NCBI GenBank assembly: GCA_012719255.1
Contig: JAAYAS010000030.1
Location: 1 to 13,307 of the forward strand
Length of the DNA: 13,307 bases
Reading direction: 5' to 3'
DNA from: Microbacteriaceae bacterium
Lineage (GTDB): Bacteria; Actinomycetota; Actinomycetes; Actinomycetales; Microbacteriaceae
Below, piece by piece: positions 1 through 8,102 of the stretch (its first letter is position 1; each line of letters opens with the position of its first letter). Under the pieces are notes generated by a model. The model saw only the letters and a program-made list of their open reading frames with translations, was not told the origin of the DNA and did not search any database. The translations under genes were made by a program, and so were the position numbers.

Positions 1-1428
1 CGGCACGCGCACGCCGTCGCGGGCGGTCGCCCAGTGCCGTTCGGCGCGGTAGTCGCCCGGGTCGTAGCCGCCGAGCACGGGGGTCTCGCGGCGCAGCACC
101 GGCGCGGCGCCGGCGGCGAGGTCGTCGAGGTGCACCTCGAGGATGCGCGTCGGGCGCACCCAGCTGTCGGCCTCGAGCCGCAGCACCGGCGCGCCCCACT
201 CCTGATCGATGCTCGACACGGCGACGAGCTCCTCGTCGATCGCCGGCCGCAGCTCGGTCGCGAGGTCGTCGAGCGGCCGCACCGACACCGTCGGCAGGCC
301 GTCGCGCATCGACTCGATCACGAGGTGCCGACCGGCGTGGGCGACGTCGAGGAGCCGCTCGGTCTCGCTCGCGGCGATGACGACCTCGGGGTCGAGGTCG
401 GCGATGCGCTCGGCGGTGCTGCCGACGAGCCGCGAGTGCCCGGCGTCGACGAGCACGAGCTCGCCGTTGCGGGCGCCGTCGTGGTGGAGGATCGCGAGCT
501 TCGAGCGCCCCTGGGCGACGATCGGCACGACGTCGTAGAGGGTGCGGGCGCGGCGCGGCAGTACGAGGATGCGGTCGCTGAGCGGAAGCCCGGTGCCCGA
601 CATCAGCGGCAGCGGGTGCACCTCCGACAGCTCGGAGTTGCCGACGCTGATGACGATGAATCGGCGGTCGTCGCTGATCGTCGCGTCGAGCCACATCTCG
701 GGGTCGTCCTCGCGGAACACGACGCGGTCGCGCGCCGGGTCGTCGCCGATGCGGTGGATGCGGATCTCGTGCGGGCGCCACGAGTCGTCGACGACCGTGT
801 ACATCACCTCGCGGTCGCCCGGGAGGAACTCGACGCCGTAGCCGAGGCCGGTGATCTCGTCGACGAGATCGGCGCCGGTGGTGAGGTCGCGCACGTGCAG
901 CGCGAAGCGCTCGTCGCCGGTGGTGTCGGTGAGCCAGGCGAGCAGGCTGCCGTCGTGGGCGATGTCGAAGCCGCCGAGCGCGTAGAAGTCGTGGCGCTGC
1001 GAGTCGGCGTTCGCGTCGAGCAGCACCTGCTCGCCGGGCAGCGGTCCGCCGTCGTCGGGCAGCCGCGGCGGGGTCCAATCGGCGCGCTCGTCGCCGGTCG
1101 TGGCGGCGCGCACGCGGCAGAAGATGGGATGCTGGCCGCCCTCGACGGTGCGCGAGTAGTACCACCACTGGCCCTCGCGACGCGGCACCGACAGGTCGGC
1201 CTCCTTGGTGCGGCCCTTGATCTCGGCGAAGATCGCCTCGCGCAGCGGCGCCTGGTCGGCGGTGACGGCGTCGGTGTAGGCGTTCTCGGCCTCGAGGTGG
1301 GCGAGCACCTCCGGCGATTCCTTGTCGCGCAGCCACTCGTAGTCGTCGATGAACAGGTCGCCGTGGTGCCGGCGCTCGACCGGCTGCTTGCGGGCGACAG
1401 GAGGAGCGGGCTGCGCGGTGTCGGTCAT
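1..1428 (-). CDS. ptrB: Oligopeptidase B (S9A prolyl oligopeptidase family), C-terminus cut by window edge
   Basis: Cytosolic serine peptidase that cleaves short peptides after Arg/Lys. It is read on the minus strand from ATG at 1428; 476 codons are visible and the frame is still open at base 1. The N-terminus carries family hallmarks: HHGDLFIDDYEWLRD at residues 21-35, an AENAYTDAVT helix, and a VPRREGQWWYYSRT/GGQHPIFCR block near residues 83-106 that matches the start of the beta-propeller. The visible part ends in ATARDGVRVP, the usual entry into the alpha/beta-hydrolase domain. The catalytic Ser/Asp/His therefore lie outside the window and activity cannot be judged. Family members are about 690-720 residues, so roughly a third is missing. 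There is no Shine-Dalgarno; a TACCGT element sits 7 nt before ATG, suggesting a leaderless mRNA. It diverges from the RNase gene at 1508. Family call is firm; OpdB versus another S9A member is slightly less so. Confidence 0.9.
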   Translation of the reverse strand, partial: MTDTAQPAPPVARKQPVERRHHGDLFIDDYEWLRDKESPEVLAHLEAENAYTDAVTADQAPLREAIFAEIKGRTKEADLSVPRREGQWWYYSRTVEGGQHPIFCRVRAATTGDERADWTPPRLPDDGGPLPGEQVLLDANADSQRHDFYALGGFDIAHDGSLLAWLTDTTGDERFALHVRDLTTGADLVDEITGLGYGVEFLPGDREVMYTVVDDSWRPHEIRIHRIGDDPARDRVVFREDDPEMWLDATISDDRRFIVISVGNSELSEVHPLPLMSGTGLPLSDRILVLPRRARTLYDVVPIVAQGRSKLAILHHDGARNGELVLVDAGHSRLVGSTAERIADLDPEVVIAASETERLLDVAHAGRHLVIESMRDGLPTVSVRPLDDLATELRPAIDEELVAVSSIDQEWGAPVLRLEADSWVRPTRILEVHLDDLAAGAAPVLRRETPVLGGYDPGDYRAERHWATARDGVRVP

Positions 1429-1435
1429 GCCCCCG

Positions 1436-1441
1436 ACGGTA
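1436..1441 (-). promoter_or_regulatory. Candidate -10 element for leaderless ptrB transcript
   Basis: On the minus strand the hexamer TACCGT (TANNNT form) lies 7 nt before the ATG at 1428. Initiation about 7 nt downstream of a -10 would start the RNA at or next to the A of ATG. No purine-rich ribosome site is present in between (CGGGGGC). No convincing -35 is seen. Inferred from position and from recurrence at other genes here. Confidence 0.4.
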
Positions 1442-1495
1442 GCGCCAAGTGCTGGCCGTTTCGCCGACTCCCTGCTTCGCCCCAAGCGGCGGTGC

Positions 1496-1501
1496 GACAG
1501 T
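1496..1501 (+). promoter_or_regulatory. Candidate -10 element for the beta-CASP RNase gene
   Basis: GACAGT lies 6 nt before the ATG at 1508. It keeps the A2 and T6 positions of an actinobacterial TANNNT -10 but has G at position 1. There is no clear Shine-Dalgarno (spacer GGCGGC). This is the weakest of the four similar sites in the window; it may simply be a poorly matched leadered start. Confidence 0.25.
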
Positions 1502-1507
1502 GGCGGC

Positions 1508-3223
1508 ATGAACGAGCGCACCGCATCCCCCGCCCCCGCCGAGCACCCGCATTCGACGCTGCAGTTCCTCGGCGGCGCCGAGACGGTGACCGGGTCGAAG
1601 TACCTGCTCACCGTCGGCGAGCGCCGCATCCTCGTCGACGTCGGCATGTTCCAGGGCGAGAAGCAGCTGCGCGCCCGCAACTGGCTGCCGTTCCCCTTCG
1701 ACGCCGCCGGCATCACCGATGTGCTGCTCACGCACGCGCACATGGACCACGTGGGCATGCTGCCGCGGCTCGTGAAGCAGGGCTTCCGCGGCCCCGTGTT
1801 CGCGACCGAGGGCACGGTGCGGCTCGCCGAGATCGTGCTCCGCGACGGCGCGAAGATCCAGGAGCAGGATGCGCGGGATGCGAACAAGGGCGGCTGGAGC
1901 AAGCACTCGCCCGCGCTGCCGCTCTACACGACCGAGGACGTCGAGGCGACGCTGCCGCTGTTCGTCACCGTGCCCTTCGACGAGGATCTCGATCTCGACG
2001 ACGGCATCGTGGCCCGCTACACGCGCGCCGGCCACATCCTCGGCTCGGCGTCGATCACGGTGTGGACGCGGTCGACGTCGGTGGTGTTCTCGGGCGATCT
2101 CGGCCGGGCGACGCATCCGGTGCTCAAGCCCCGCGACGCCGCCCCCGGCGCGCCCTACGCGCTCATCGAGTCGACCTACGGCGACCGCGAGCACCCCGAC
2201 CCCGACCTGCTGCCGCACGAGGGCTTCGCCGATGTCGTGCGCCGCACTCTCGAGCGCGGCGGGTCGGTGCTCGTGCCGGCGTTCGCCGTCGACCGCACCG
2301 AGGTGGTGCTGAAGAACATCGCGGAGCTCCGCCGCGACGGCCGCATCCCCCACTGCCCGGTCTACGTCGACTCGCCGATGGCGAACCTCGCGCTCGACGT
2401 GTACCGCTCGATGCCGGAGGAGCTGCGCGACGACCTGCGGCCGGAGGAGCTGCTCGAGTTCCCCGACCTCCACTCGGTGCGCACGCCCGACGAGTCGATG
2501 GCGCTCACGCGCGACTCGAACCGGCGGCCGAGCATCATCGTCGCCGCGAGCGGCATGGCGACCGGCGGCCGCGTGCTCCACCACCTGCAGGCGATGCTCC
2601 CCGACAGGAAGAACGCCGTGGTGCTCACCGGTTACCAGGCGGTCGGCACCCGCGGTCGGCAGCTCGTCGAGGGCGCCACGAAGCTGAAGATGCACGGCGA
2701 GTACGTGAAGGTGCGGGCCGAAGTGTTCCAGGACTCGGAGTTCTCGGTGCACGGCGACGGCAGCGACCTGCTCGACTGGCTCCGCGAGCTCGAGCCGCGG
2801 CCGCGCACCGTCTACTGCGTGCACGGCGAGCCCGACTCGGCGAACGCGCTGATGTCGCGGATCGAGGCCGAGCTGCCCGGCGTCGACGCGATCGTGCCGA
2901 CGCACAACGAGATCGTCGTGCTCGACGGGATGCACGCCGTGCCGGAGTCGGCGCCGGTGCCGACGCTCCACCCCGACCGCTCGCTCGCGCCGGTGCCCGG
3001 CGCCCGGGATGCGGCGGCCGCGCCGACCGCACCCGCGGCCGCGCCGCTCGCGGCGGCGACCGCGGCGATCACCGACTACCGGCTCGTCACCGGCGCCGAC
3101 GCCGCCGAGCTCTCGGCGGCGGTCACCGCCGCGCTCGGCGAGGGCTACGTGCCGTACGGCGGGCCCGGCATCGGCGCGGTCGACGGCGCCGCCGTCTACC
3201 TGCAGGCGCTCGTGCGGCGCTGA
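1508..3223 (+). CDS. Metallo-beta-lactamase/beta-CASP ribonuclease with C-terminal DUF1737-like domain
   Basis: A 571-residue protein of the RNA-processing beta-CASP family (CPSF73/TTHA0252-like), expected to be a zinc-dependent cytosolic RNase. Visible motifs are: HAHMDH at 76-81 (metal motif 2), H176 in GHILGS (motif 3), D197 in SGDLG (motif 4), E221 in ESTYGD (motif A), H415 in FSVHGD (motif B) and H439 in VHGE (motif C). All metal ligands are therefore present. The beta-CASP insert spans about 215-390 and an RMMBL-type segment about 392-440. After about residue 475 comes an Ala/Pro-rich linker to about 520, then a 50-residue tail (ITDYRLVTGAD..., ending near QALVRR) that looks like DUF1737. 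Single-domain relatives are about 430-470 residues, so the tail is an addition. ATG 1508 was chosen because family homology begins just after it; the in-frame upstream extension to 1349 overlaps ptrB and is unlike the family. RNA substrate unknown. Confidence 0.9.
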   Translation: MNERTASPAPAEHPHSTLQFLGGAETVTGSKYLLTVGERRILVDVGMFQGEKQLRARNWLPFPFDAAGITDVLLTHAHMDHVGMLPRLVKQGFRGPVFATEGTVRLAEIVLRDGAKIQEQDARDANKGGWSKHSPALPLYTTEDVEATLPLFVTVPFDEDLDLDDGIVARYTRAGHILGSASITVWTRSTSVVFSGDLGRATHPVLKPRDAAPGAPYALIESTYGDREHPDPDLLPHEGFADVVRRTLERGGSVLVPAFAVDRTEVVLKNIAELRRDGRIPHCPVYVDSPMANLALDVYRSMPEELRDDLRPEELLEFPDLHSVRTPDESMALTRDSNRRPSIIVAASGMATGGRVLHHLQAMLPDRKNAVVLTGYQAVGTRGRQLVEGATKLKMHGEYVKVRAEVFQDSEFSVHGDGSDLLDWLRELEPRPRTVYCVHGEPDSANALMSRIEAELPGVDAIVPTHNEIVVLDGMHAVPESAPVPTLHPDRSLAPVPGARDAAAAPTAPAAAPLAAATAAITDYRLVTGADAAELSAAVTAALGEGYVPYGGPGIGAVDGAAVYLQALVRR

Positions 3224-3256
3224 TCGGCCGCTCGAGGGGCGGGCGTCGGCGCCGCG

Positions 3257-3288
3257 GGCGTCGGCGGCGCGGGCGCTGGGCCGACGCC
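3257..3288. terminator. Possible hairpin between convergent genes
   Basis: GGCGTCGGC (3257-3265) is an exact inverted copy of GCCGACGCC (3280-3288), giving a 9-bp stem with a 14-nt loop. It lies between the ends of the RNase gene (3223) and the lipoprotein gene (3300). A further GGCGTCGGC copy occurs at 3242-3250, so the left arm is duplicated. No T tract follows on either strand. The position suits a bidirectional terminator, but GC-rich DNA makes such pairs common. Confidence 0.35.
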
Positions 3289-3299
3289 GCCGCGCGGCG

Positions 3300-4007
3300 T
3301 CACCAGGTGCTGCCGCAGGCGACGTCGACGGTGTACTCGAGCGGGTTCGAGTACGAGTAGTCCATCATCTCGTAGGCGGTGCCGCTCGCGACGGCGCGGC
3401 CGTCGGCGATCGTCAGCGTGCCCGAGCCGGAGCCCGAGCTCGAGTCGGACGACCAGAAGATCATCGAGGTTGAGTCGGCCCCGCCCGCCGAGAGCATCAC
3501 GAAGTCGACCGCGCCGCGCTCGTCGGCGCTCACCCAGAGCACGGGGCCGCCGTCCTCGTCCGGTTCGGCGCCCGCCTCGCCGCCCATCACCGAGGGCGAG
3601 TCGCCGGTGGTGCAGACGATCTCCCAGTCGACGCCCGACAGGTCGTGGTCGCCGTAGGCGACCCGGTCGCCCGAGCCGCCGCCCGAACCGCCGCCGGTGC
3701 CCCCGCCGCCGGTGCCCCCGTCGCCGCCGGAGCCGCCGTTCCCTCCGGTGCCGCCGCCGGTCCCGCCGGTCTCGCCGGTGCCGCCGCCCTCGCCGCCGTC
3801 ACCGCCCGGGAAGGTCGGGAACGGCAGGCCGCCGCCACCGCCACCGCCGCCCTCGCCGCCGGGCTCGCCGCCCGCCTCGCTCGTGGGCTCGACGGTCACC
3901 GTCTCGTCGCCGTCGCTGCCGGTCGTGCAGCCCGTGAGCCCGATGAGCGCGAGCGGCACGATCGCGAGCGCCGCGAGCGGTGCGCGCATCCTGTCGAGTG
4001 CGGCCAT
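3300..4007 (-). CDS. LpqH-like secreted lipoprotein with glycine-rich tether
   Basis: A 235-residue predicted lipoprotein anchored to the outer face of the membrane. A signal peptide (hydrophobic core about residues 9-23) ends in the lipobox LTGC with acceptor C27. Residues about 46-113 are a low-complexity tether of mostly Gly with Ser/Thr/Asp/Glu. The C-terminal domain (about 114-235) has the pattern SGVDWEIVC (C132) and ends in EYTVDVAC (C231). This resembles the mycobacterial LpqH/19-kDa antigen fold, in which two Cys pair and the last strand ends in a similar Cys; that link is from memory of the family, not a search. It appears paralogous to the lipoprotein at 4141-4782, 133 bp upstream. 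ATG 4007 is preceded by a strong GAGGAGGGG ribosome site, which decides the start over in-frame upstream starts. Function unknown; LpqH relatives are immunodominant surface antigens in mycobacteria. Confidence 0.85.
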   Translation of the reverse strand: MAALDRMRAPLAALAIVPLALIGLTGCTTGSDGDETVTVEPTSEAGGEPGGEGGGGGGGGLPFPTFPGGDGGEGGGTGETGGTGGGTGGNGGSGGDGGTGGGGTGGGSGGGSGDRVAYGDHDLSGVDWEIVCTTGDSPSVMGGEAGAEPDEDGGPVLWVSADERGAVDFVMLSAGGADSTSMIFWSSDSSSGSGSGTLTIADGRAVASGTAYEMMDYSYSNPLEYTVDVACGSTW

Positions 4008-4057
4008 GGTCGGTCCCCTCCTCGGTCGTGCGGGCGCGGGCGCGCCCTCGATCCTCC

Positions 4058-4063
4058 AGAGTA
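4058..4063 (-). promoter_or_regulatory. Candidate -10 element for the Gly-rich lipoprotein gene
   Basis: TACTCT on the minus strand fits TANNNT. It would give an RNA start near 4051 and a leader of about 44 nt that includes the GAGGAGGGG ribosome site. No recognisable -35 is visible. If real, the gene can be expressed apart from clpX and the upstream lipoprotein. Confidence 0.3.
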
Positions 4064-4113
4064 GGCGGCGGCCGCGTCGGCCGCGTCGGGGCCGAGTCGG
4101 CTTCGCGATGCGA

Positions 4114-4133
4114 CCGGCGGATGATCGCGCCGG
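4114..4133. terminator. Weak hairpin after the second lipoprotein gene
   Basis: CCGGCG (4114-4119) pairs with CGCCGG (4128-4133) across an 8-nt loop, just beyond the stop codon at 4141 on the minus strand. The stem is only 6 bp and no T run follows, so this may be chance or a partial terminator between the two lipoprotein genes. Confidence 0.2.
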
Positions 4134-4140
4134 AGGCGGC

Positions 4141-4782
4141 TCAGTCACTCGGGCATACGAACTCGACGGCGTAGCTCGTGTCGACCGAGAGGTCCTTGTC
4201 GAAGGGGCCGTACGAGACACCCCGGCCCTCCGAGGTCACGAGCCGATCGGCGACGAGGAACGTGCCGGCGCCCTGGTTCGTGACCGGGGTGACGCTGAGG
4301 CCCGACTTCGAGGCCTGGCCGCCGCCGCGCGGACCCCAGGTGAAGGTGAACGAGATGAGCTCGCCGCTCGTGCTCGCGAGCAGCATCGCGACGTAGTCGT
4401 TGCCCTGCGCGTCGGCGGCGGTCGCGGTGATCGTCGGCGCCGAGTCGAGGCCGCTGCAGGTCACCGACCAGTCGAGCACGCCGAAGTCGTCGTTGCCGAT
4501 GCGCACGGCGTGCTCCTCGGCGGCGTCGGCGGTCGCGGTCGGCTCCGGCACGCCCGTCGGCGTCGCGTCCTCGGCCTCGGTGGGCTCGGGCGCCCCCGTC
4601 GGCTCGGGGTCGGCCGCGGTGGCGGTGACCGTCGGCGTCGGCTCGGGGGCGGCGGTCGCGGGCGGCGGCGCGCTCGTCGGGTCGCCGTCGCCCGAGGCGG
4701 TCATCGGCGCGGCGCAGCCGGCGAGGCCGAGCGCGAGCACGGCGAGCCCGGCCGCGATGCGGGCCGATGGGATGCGGGTCAT
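4141..4782 (-). CDS. LpqH-like secreted lipoprotein with Pro/Thr/Glu-rich tether
   Basis: A 213-residue predicted lipoprotein. The signal peptide has a hydrophobic core at about 8-21 and a lipobox LAGC with acceptor C23. Residues about 30-90 form a disordered tether rich in Pro, Thr, Ala and Glu with repeated PEPT/PTG units, a composition typical of actinobacterial wall-spanning and O-mannosylated segments. The C-terminal domain (about 92-213) carries GVLDWSVTC (C109) and ends with YAVEFVC (C210). It therefore shares the DW-x-V-C start and the terminal hydrophobic-Cys strand with the neighbour at 3300-4007, and both resemble LpqH/19-kDa antigens. The start ATG at 4782 lies 28 bp after the clpX stop, preceded by a modest GAGG. 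No terminator is seen in that gap, so read-through from clpX is likely. Function unknown. Confidence 0.85.
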   Translation of the reverse strand: MTRIPSARIAAGLAVLALGLAGCAAPMTASGDGDPTSAPPPATAAPEPTPTVTATAADPEPTGAPEPTEAEDATPTGVPEPTATADAAEEHAVRIGNDDFGVLDWSVTCSGLDSAPTITATAADAQGNDYVAMLLASTSGELISFTFTWGPRGGGQASKSGLSVTPVTNQGAGTFLVADRLVTSEGRGVSYGPFDKDLSVDTSYAVEFVCPSD

Positions 4783-4810
4783 GCGCGGGCCTCGTCGCGT
4801 GCGGCGCCGA

Positions 4811-6091
<1,281 letters not shown>

Positions 6092-6121
6092 TCGTGTACC
6101 TCCCGTTGTGGAACTGCATCC

Positions 6122-6127
6122 AGCGTA
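6122..6127 (-). promoter_or_regulatory. Candidate -10 element of clpX promoter
   Basis: TACGCT on the minus strand fits TANNNT and would start RNA near 6115, leaving a leader of about 24 nt with the GGGAGG ribosome site. A TTTGTC lies upstream but too close (about 12 nt) to serve as an ordinary -35. Tentative. It implies clpX is transcribed independently of clpP1P2. Confidence 0.3.
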
Positions 6128-6233
6128 GCCCGCGCCCCCGACAAACACCGGGCACCCGACCCGGCGCGTAACCCGCCCGGCCCCGCCGCCGCATCCAGGC
6201 CCCGCCACGGCCGCCCGGCTCGCCTGCCCGGAT

Positions 6234-8039
6234 ATGTCGAAGCCGCTCGAGTCCTACGCCCTGATCGGCGACCGCTCCACCGCCGCGCTCGTCGCCGACG
6301 ACGGCGCGATCGACTGGCTCTGCCTGCCGCGCTTCGACTCGCCCGCCTGCTTCGCGGCGCTGCTCGGCGACGAGTCGCACGGGCACTGGCGCATCGCCCC
6401 GGTCGGCGAGGCCGACCGCGAGCGCCGCTACCTCGACGACTCGATGGTGCTCGAGACCGTCTGGACCACCCCCACCGGCCGCGCCCGGGTCGTCGACTTC
6501 ATGCCGACCGGCGAGCGCCGCGCCGACCTCGTGCGCATCGTCGAGTGCATCGAGGGCGTCGTCGAGTTCGAGCAGGAGCTGGTGCTGCGCTTCGACTACG
6601 GCCTCGTCCCGCCGTGGATGACCCGCGTCGTCGAGCGCCGCAGCGGGCACGAGCACGAGGCGCTGCGCGCCGTCGCCGGCCCGCACGCGGTGCTGCTGCG
6701 GGGCACCCACCTCCCCGACGCCGACGACGGCGCCCACCGCGGCCGGTTCGAGCTCGCGGCCGGCGAGCGCGCCGTGCTCGACCTCGTCTGGTTCCGCTCG
6801 TACGCCGAGCCGCCGCCCTCGCTCGACGAGACCGCCGCGCTCGAGGCGACGCTGCGGGCCGACCGCGAGTGGATCGCCGACCTCGGCTACACCGGCCCGT
6901 ACGAGGCGCAGGTGCGCCGCTCGGTGCTCGTGCTGCGCGCGCTCACGCACGAGGAGACCGGCGGCATCGTCGCCGCGCCGACCGCCTCGCTGCCGGAGGA
7001 CCTCGGCGGCGTGCGCAACTGGGACTACCGCTACACCTGGCTGCGCGACGCCGCGCTCACCGTCGAGGCGCTCATCGGCGCCGGGTTCGCGCGCAAGAGC
7101 ACGGCCTGGCGCGACTGGCTCGTGCGCGCCGCCGCCGGCGACGGCGAGGCGCTGCTGATCATGCACGAGGTCGACGGCGGCCGCGACATGATCGAGCGCG
7201 AGCTCGACCACCTGCCCGGCTACGAGGGCTCGCGGCCCGTGCGCATCGGCAACGGCGCCTGGGACCAGCGCCAGACCGACGTGCTCGGCGAGGTGGTGAT
7301 CGCCCTCGAGCTGCTGCGCGACCGCGGCTGCTACGGCGACGGCAGCACCTGGCGGCTCCAGTGCGCCCTGCTCGACGCGCTCGCCGACGACTGGCGGGCC
7401 CCCGACCACGGCCTGTGGGAGATGCGCGGCCCGGTGCGCGCGTTCACCCACTCGCGGGCGATGGTGTGGGCCGCCTTCGACCGCGGCATCCGCGCCGCCG
7501 AGCGGCACGGCCTCGACGGCGACGTCGAGCGCTGGCGCGAGGTGCGCGACGCCGTGCGCGAGGCCGTCGACGCCGAGGGGTACGACGCCGAGGAGGGCGT
7601 GTTCACGCAGCACTCCGAGACGACGGAGGTCGACGCCTCGCTGCTGCTGCTCGCCACGATCGGCATCGTCGAGCCCGACGACGAGCGCTTCGTGCGCACC
7701 GTCGAGCGCATCGAGCGCGATCTGCTCCGCGACGGCTTCGTGCTCCGCTACCGCACCGAGGCCGGCTTCGACGGCATCGAGGGCGACGAGCACCCCTTCC
7801 TCATCTGCGGCTTCTGGCTCGTCATCGCCTACGCGCAGCTCGGCCGCCGCGCCGACGCCGAGGCGCTGATGGCGCGGCTGCTCGGCACGGCGAACGACCT
7901 CGGGCTCATGGCCGAGGAGTACTCGCCCGGGCTCGACCGGCTCGTCGGCAACTTCCCGCAGGCGTTCTCGCACATCGGGGTCGTGCAGGCCGCGCTCGCG
8001 CTCGCGAGCGACGACGGCGATCCGCACGGTGACGCCTGA
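6234..8039 (+). CDS. Glycoside hydrolase family 15 protein (glucoamylase/trehalase-like)
   Basis: A 601-residue cytosolic-type GH15 enzyme with no signal peptide. The N-terminal beta-sandwich domain opens with PLESYALIGD and DDGAIDWLCLPRFDSPACFA (residues about 4-41), diagnostic of bacterial GH15. The (alpha/alpha)6 catalytic domain starts around 225 and contains RNWDYRYTWLRDA (261-273), HGLWEMRGP (392-400) and EEYSP...GNFPQAFSHIG (561-582). E396 in LWEMR is the likely general acid and E561 or E562 the likely base, inferred from family pattern. Members hydrolyse alpha-glucosidic bonds; a mycobacterial branch acts on trehalose, so maltooligosaccharides or trehalose are both possible. ATG 6234 matches the family start, although neither a Shine-Dalgarno nor a TANNNT element precedes it. 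It is divergent from clpX (142 bp apart) and convergent with the dehydrogenase homologue. Glucose would be the product. Confidence 0.93.
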   Translation: MSKPLESYALIGDRSTAALVADDGAIDWLCLPRFDSPACFAALLGDESHGHWRIAPVGEADRERRYLDDSMVLETVWTTPTGRARVVDFMPTGERRADLVRIVECIEGVVEFEQELVLRFDYGLVPPWMTRVVERRSGHEHEALRAVAGPHAVLLRGTHLPDADDGAHRGRFELAAGERAVLDLVWFRSYAEPPPSLDETAALEATLRADREWIADLGYTGPYEAQVRRSVLVLRALTHEETGGIVAAPTASLPEDLGGVRNWDYRYTWLRDAALTVEALIGAGFARKSTAWRDWLVRAAAGDGEALLIMHEVDGGRDMIERELDHLPGYEGSRPVRIGNGAWDQRQTDVLGEVVIALELLRDRGCYGDGSTWRLQCALLDALADDWRAPDHGLWEMRGPVRAFTHSRAMVWAAFDRGIRAAERHGLDGDVERWREVRDAVREAVDAEGYDAEEGVFTQHSETTEVDASLLLLATIGIVEPDDERFVRTVERIERDLLRDGFVLRYRTEAGFDGIEGDEHPFLICGFWLVIAYAQLGRRADAEALMARLLGTANDLGLMAEEYSPGLDRLVGNFPQAFSHIGVVQAALALASDDGDPHGDA

Positions 8040-8072
8040 GCGCATCCCGGCACCGGCGCCGCCCGCCCCCGC

Positions 8073-8088
8073 CGGTCGCGCCCGACCG
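8073..8088. terminator. Short hairpin between convergent GH15 and dehydrogenase genes
   Basis: CGGTCG (8073-8078) and CGACCG (8083-8088) form a perfect 6-bp stem with a 4-nt loop, midway in the 63-bp gap between two convergent stop codons. No T tract. The position is right for a bidirectional terminator, but the stem is short. Confidence 0.35.
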
Positions 8089-8102
8089 CACGGCCCGTCG
8101 GC

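Noticed and set aside
1349..1507. Upstream in-frame extension of the RNase gene
   Set aside because: Overlaps ptrB, shows no family likeness, and the homologous region begins just after ATG 1508.
34..3360. Very long open frame on the plus strand (about 1,100 codons) antisense to ptrB and running through the RNase gene in another frame
   Set aside because: Arg/Ala/Gly-rich product with no domain likeness. It covers well-recognised genes on the opposite strand and in another frame, and long antisense frames are expected at this GC content.
3660..3880. Gly-rich segment as a PE-PGRS-type protein or a DNA repeat array
   Set aside because: It is a single irregular tether between a lipobox and a globular domain; no PE domain and no regular repeat unit.
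6092..6208. Upstream in-frame extension of clpX
   Set aside because: ATG 6091 has the GGGAGG ribosome site and the typical MARIGES start; the extension is Gly/Cys-rich with no likeness to ClpX.
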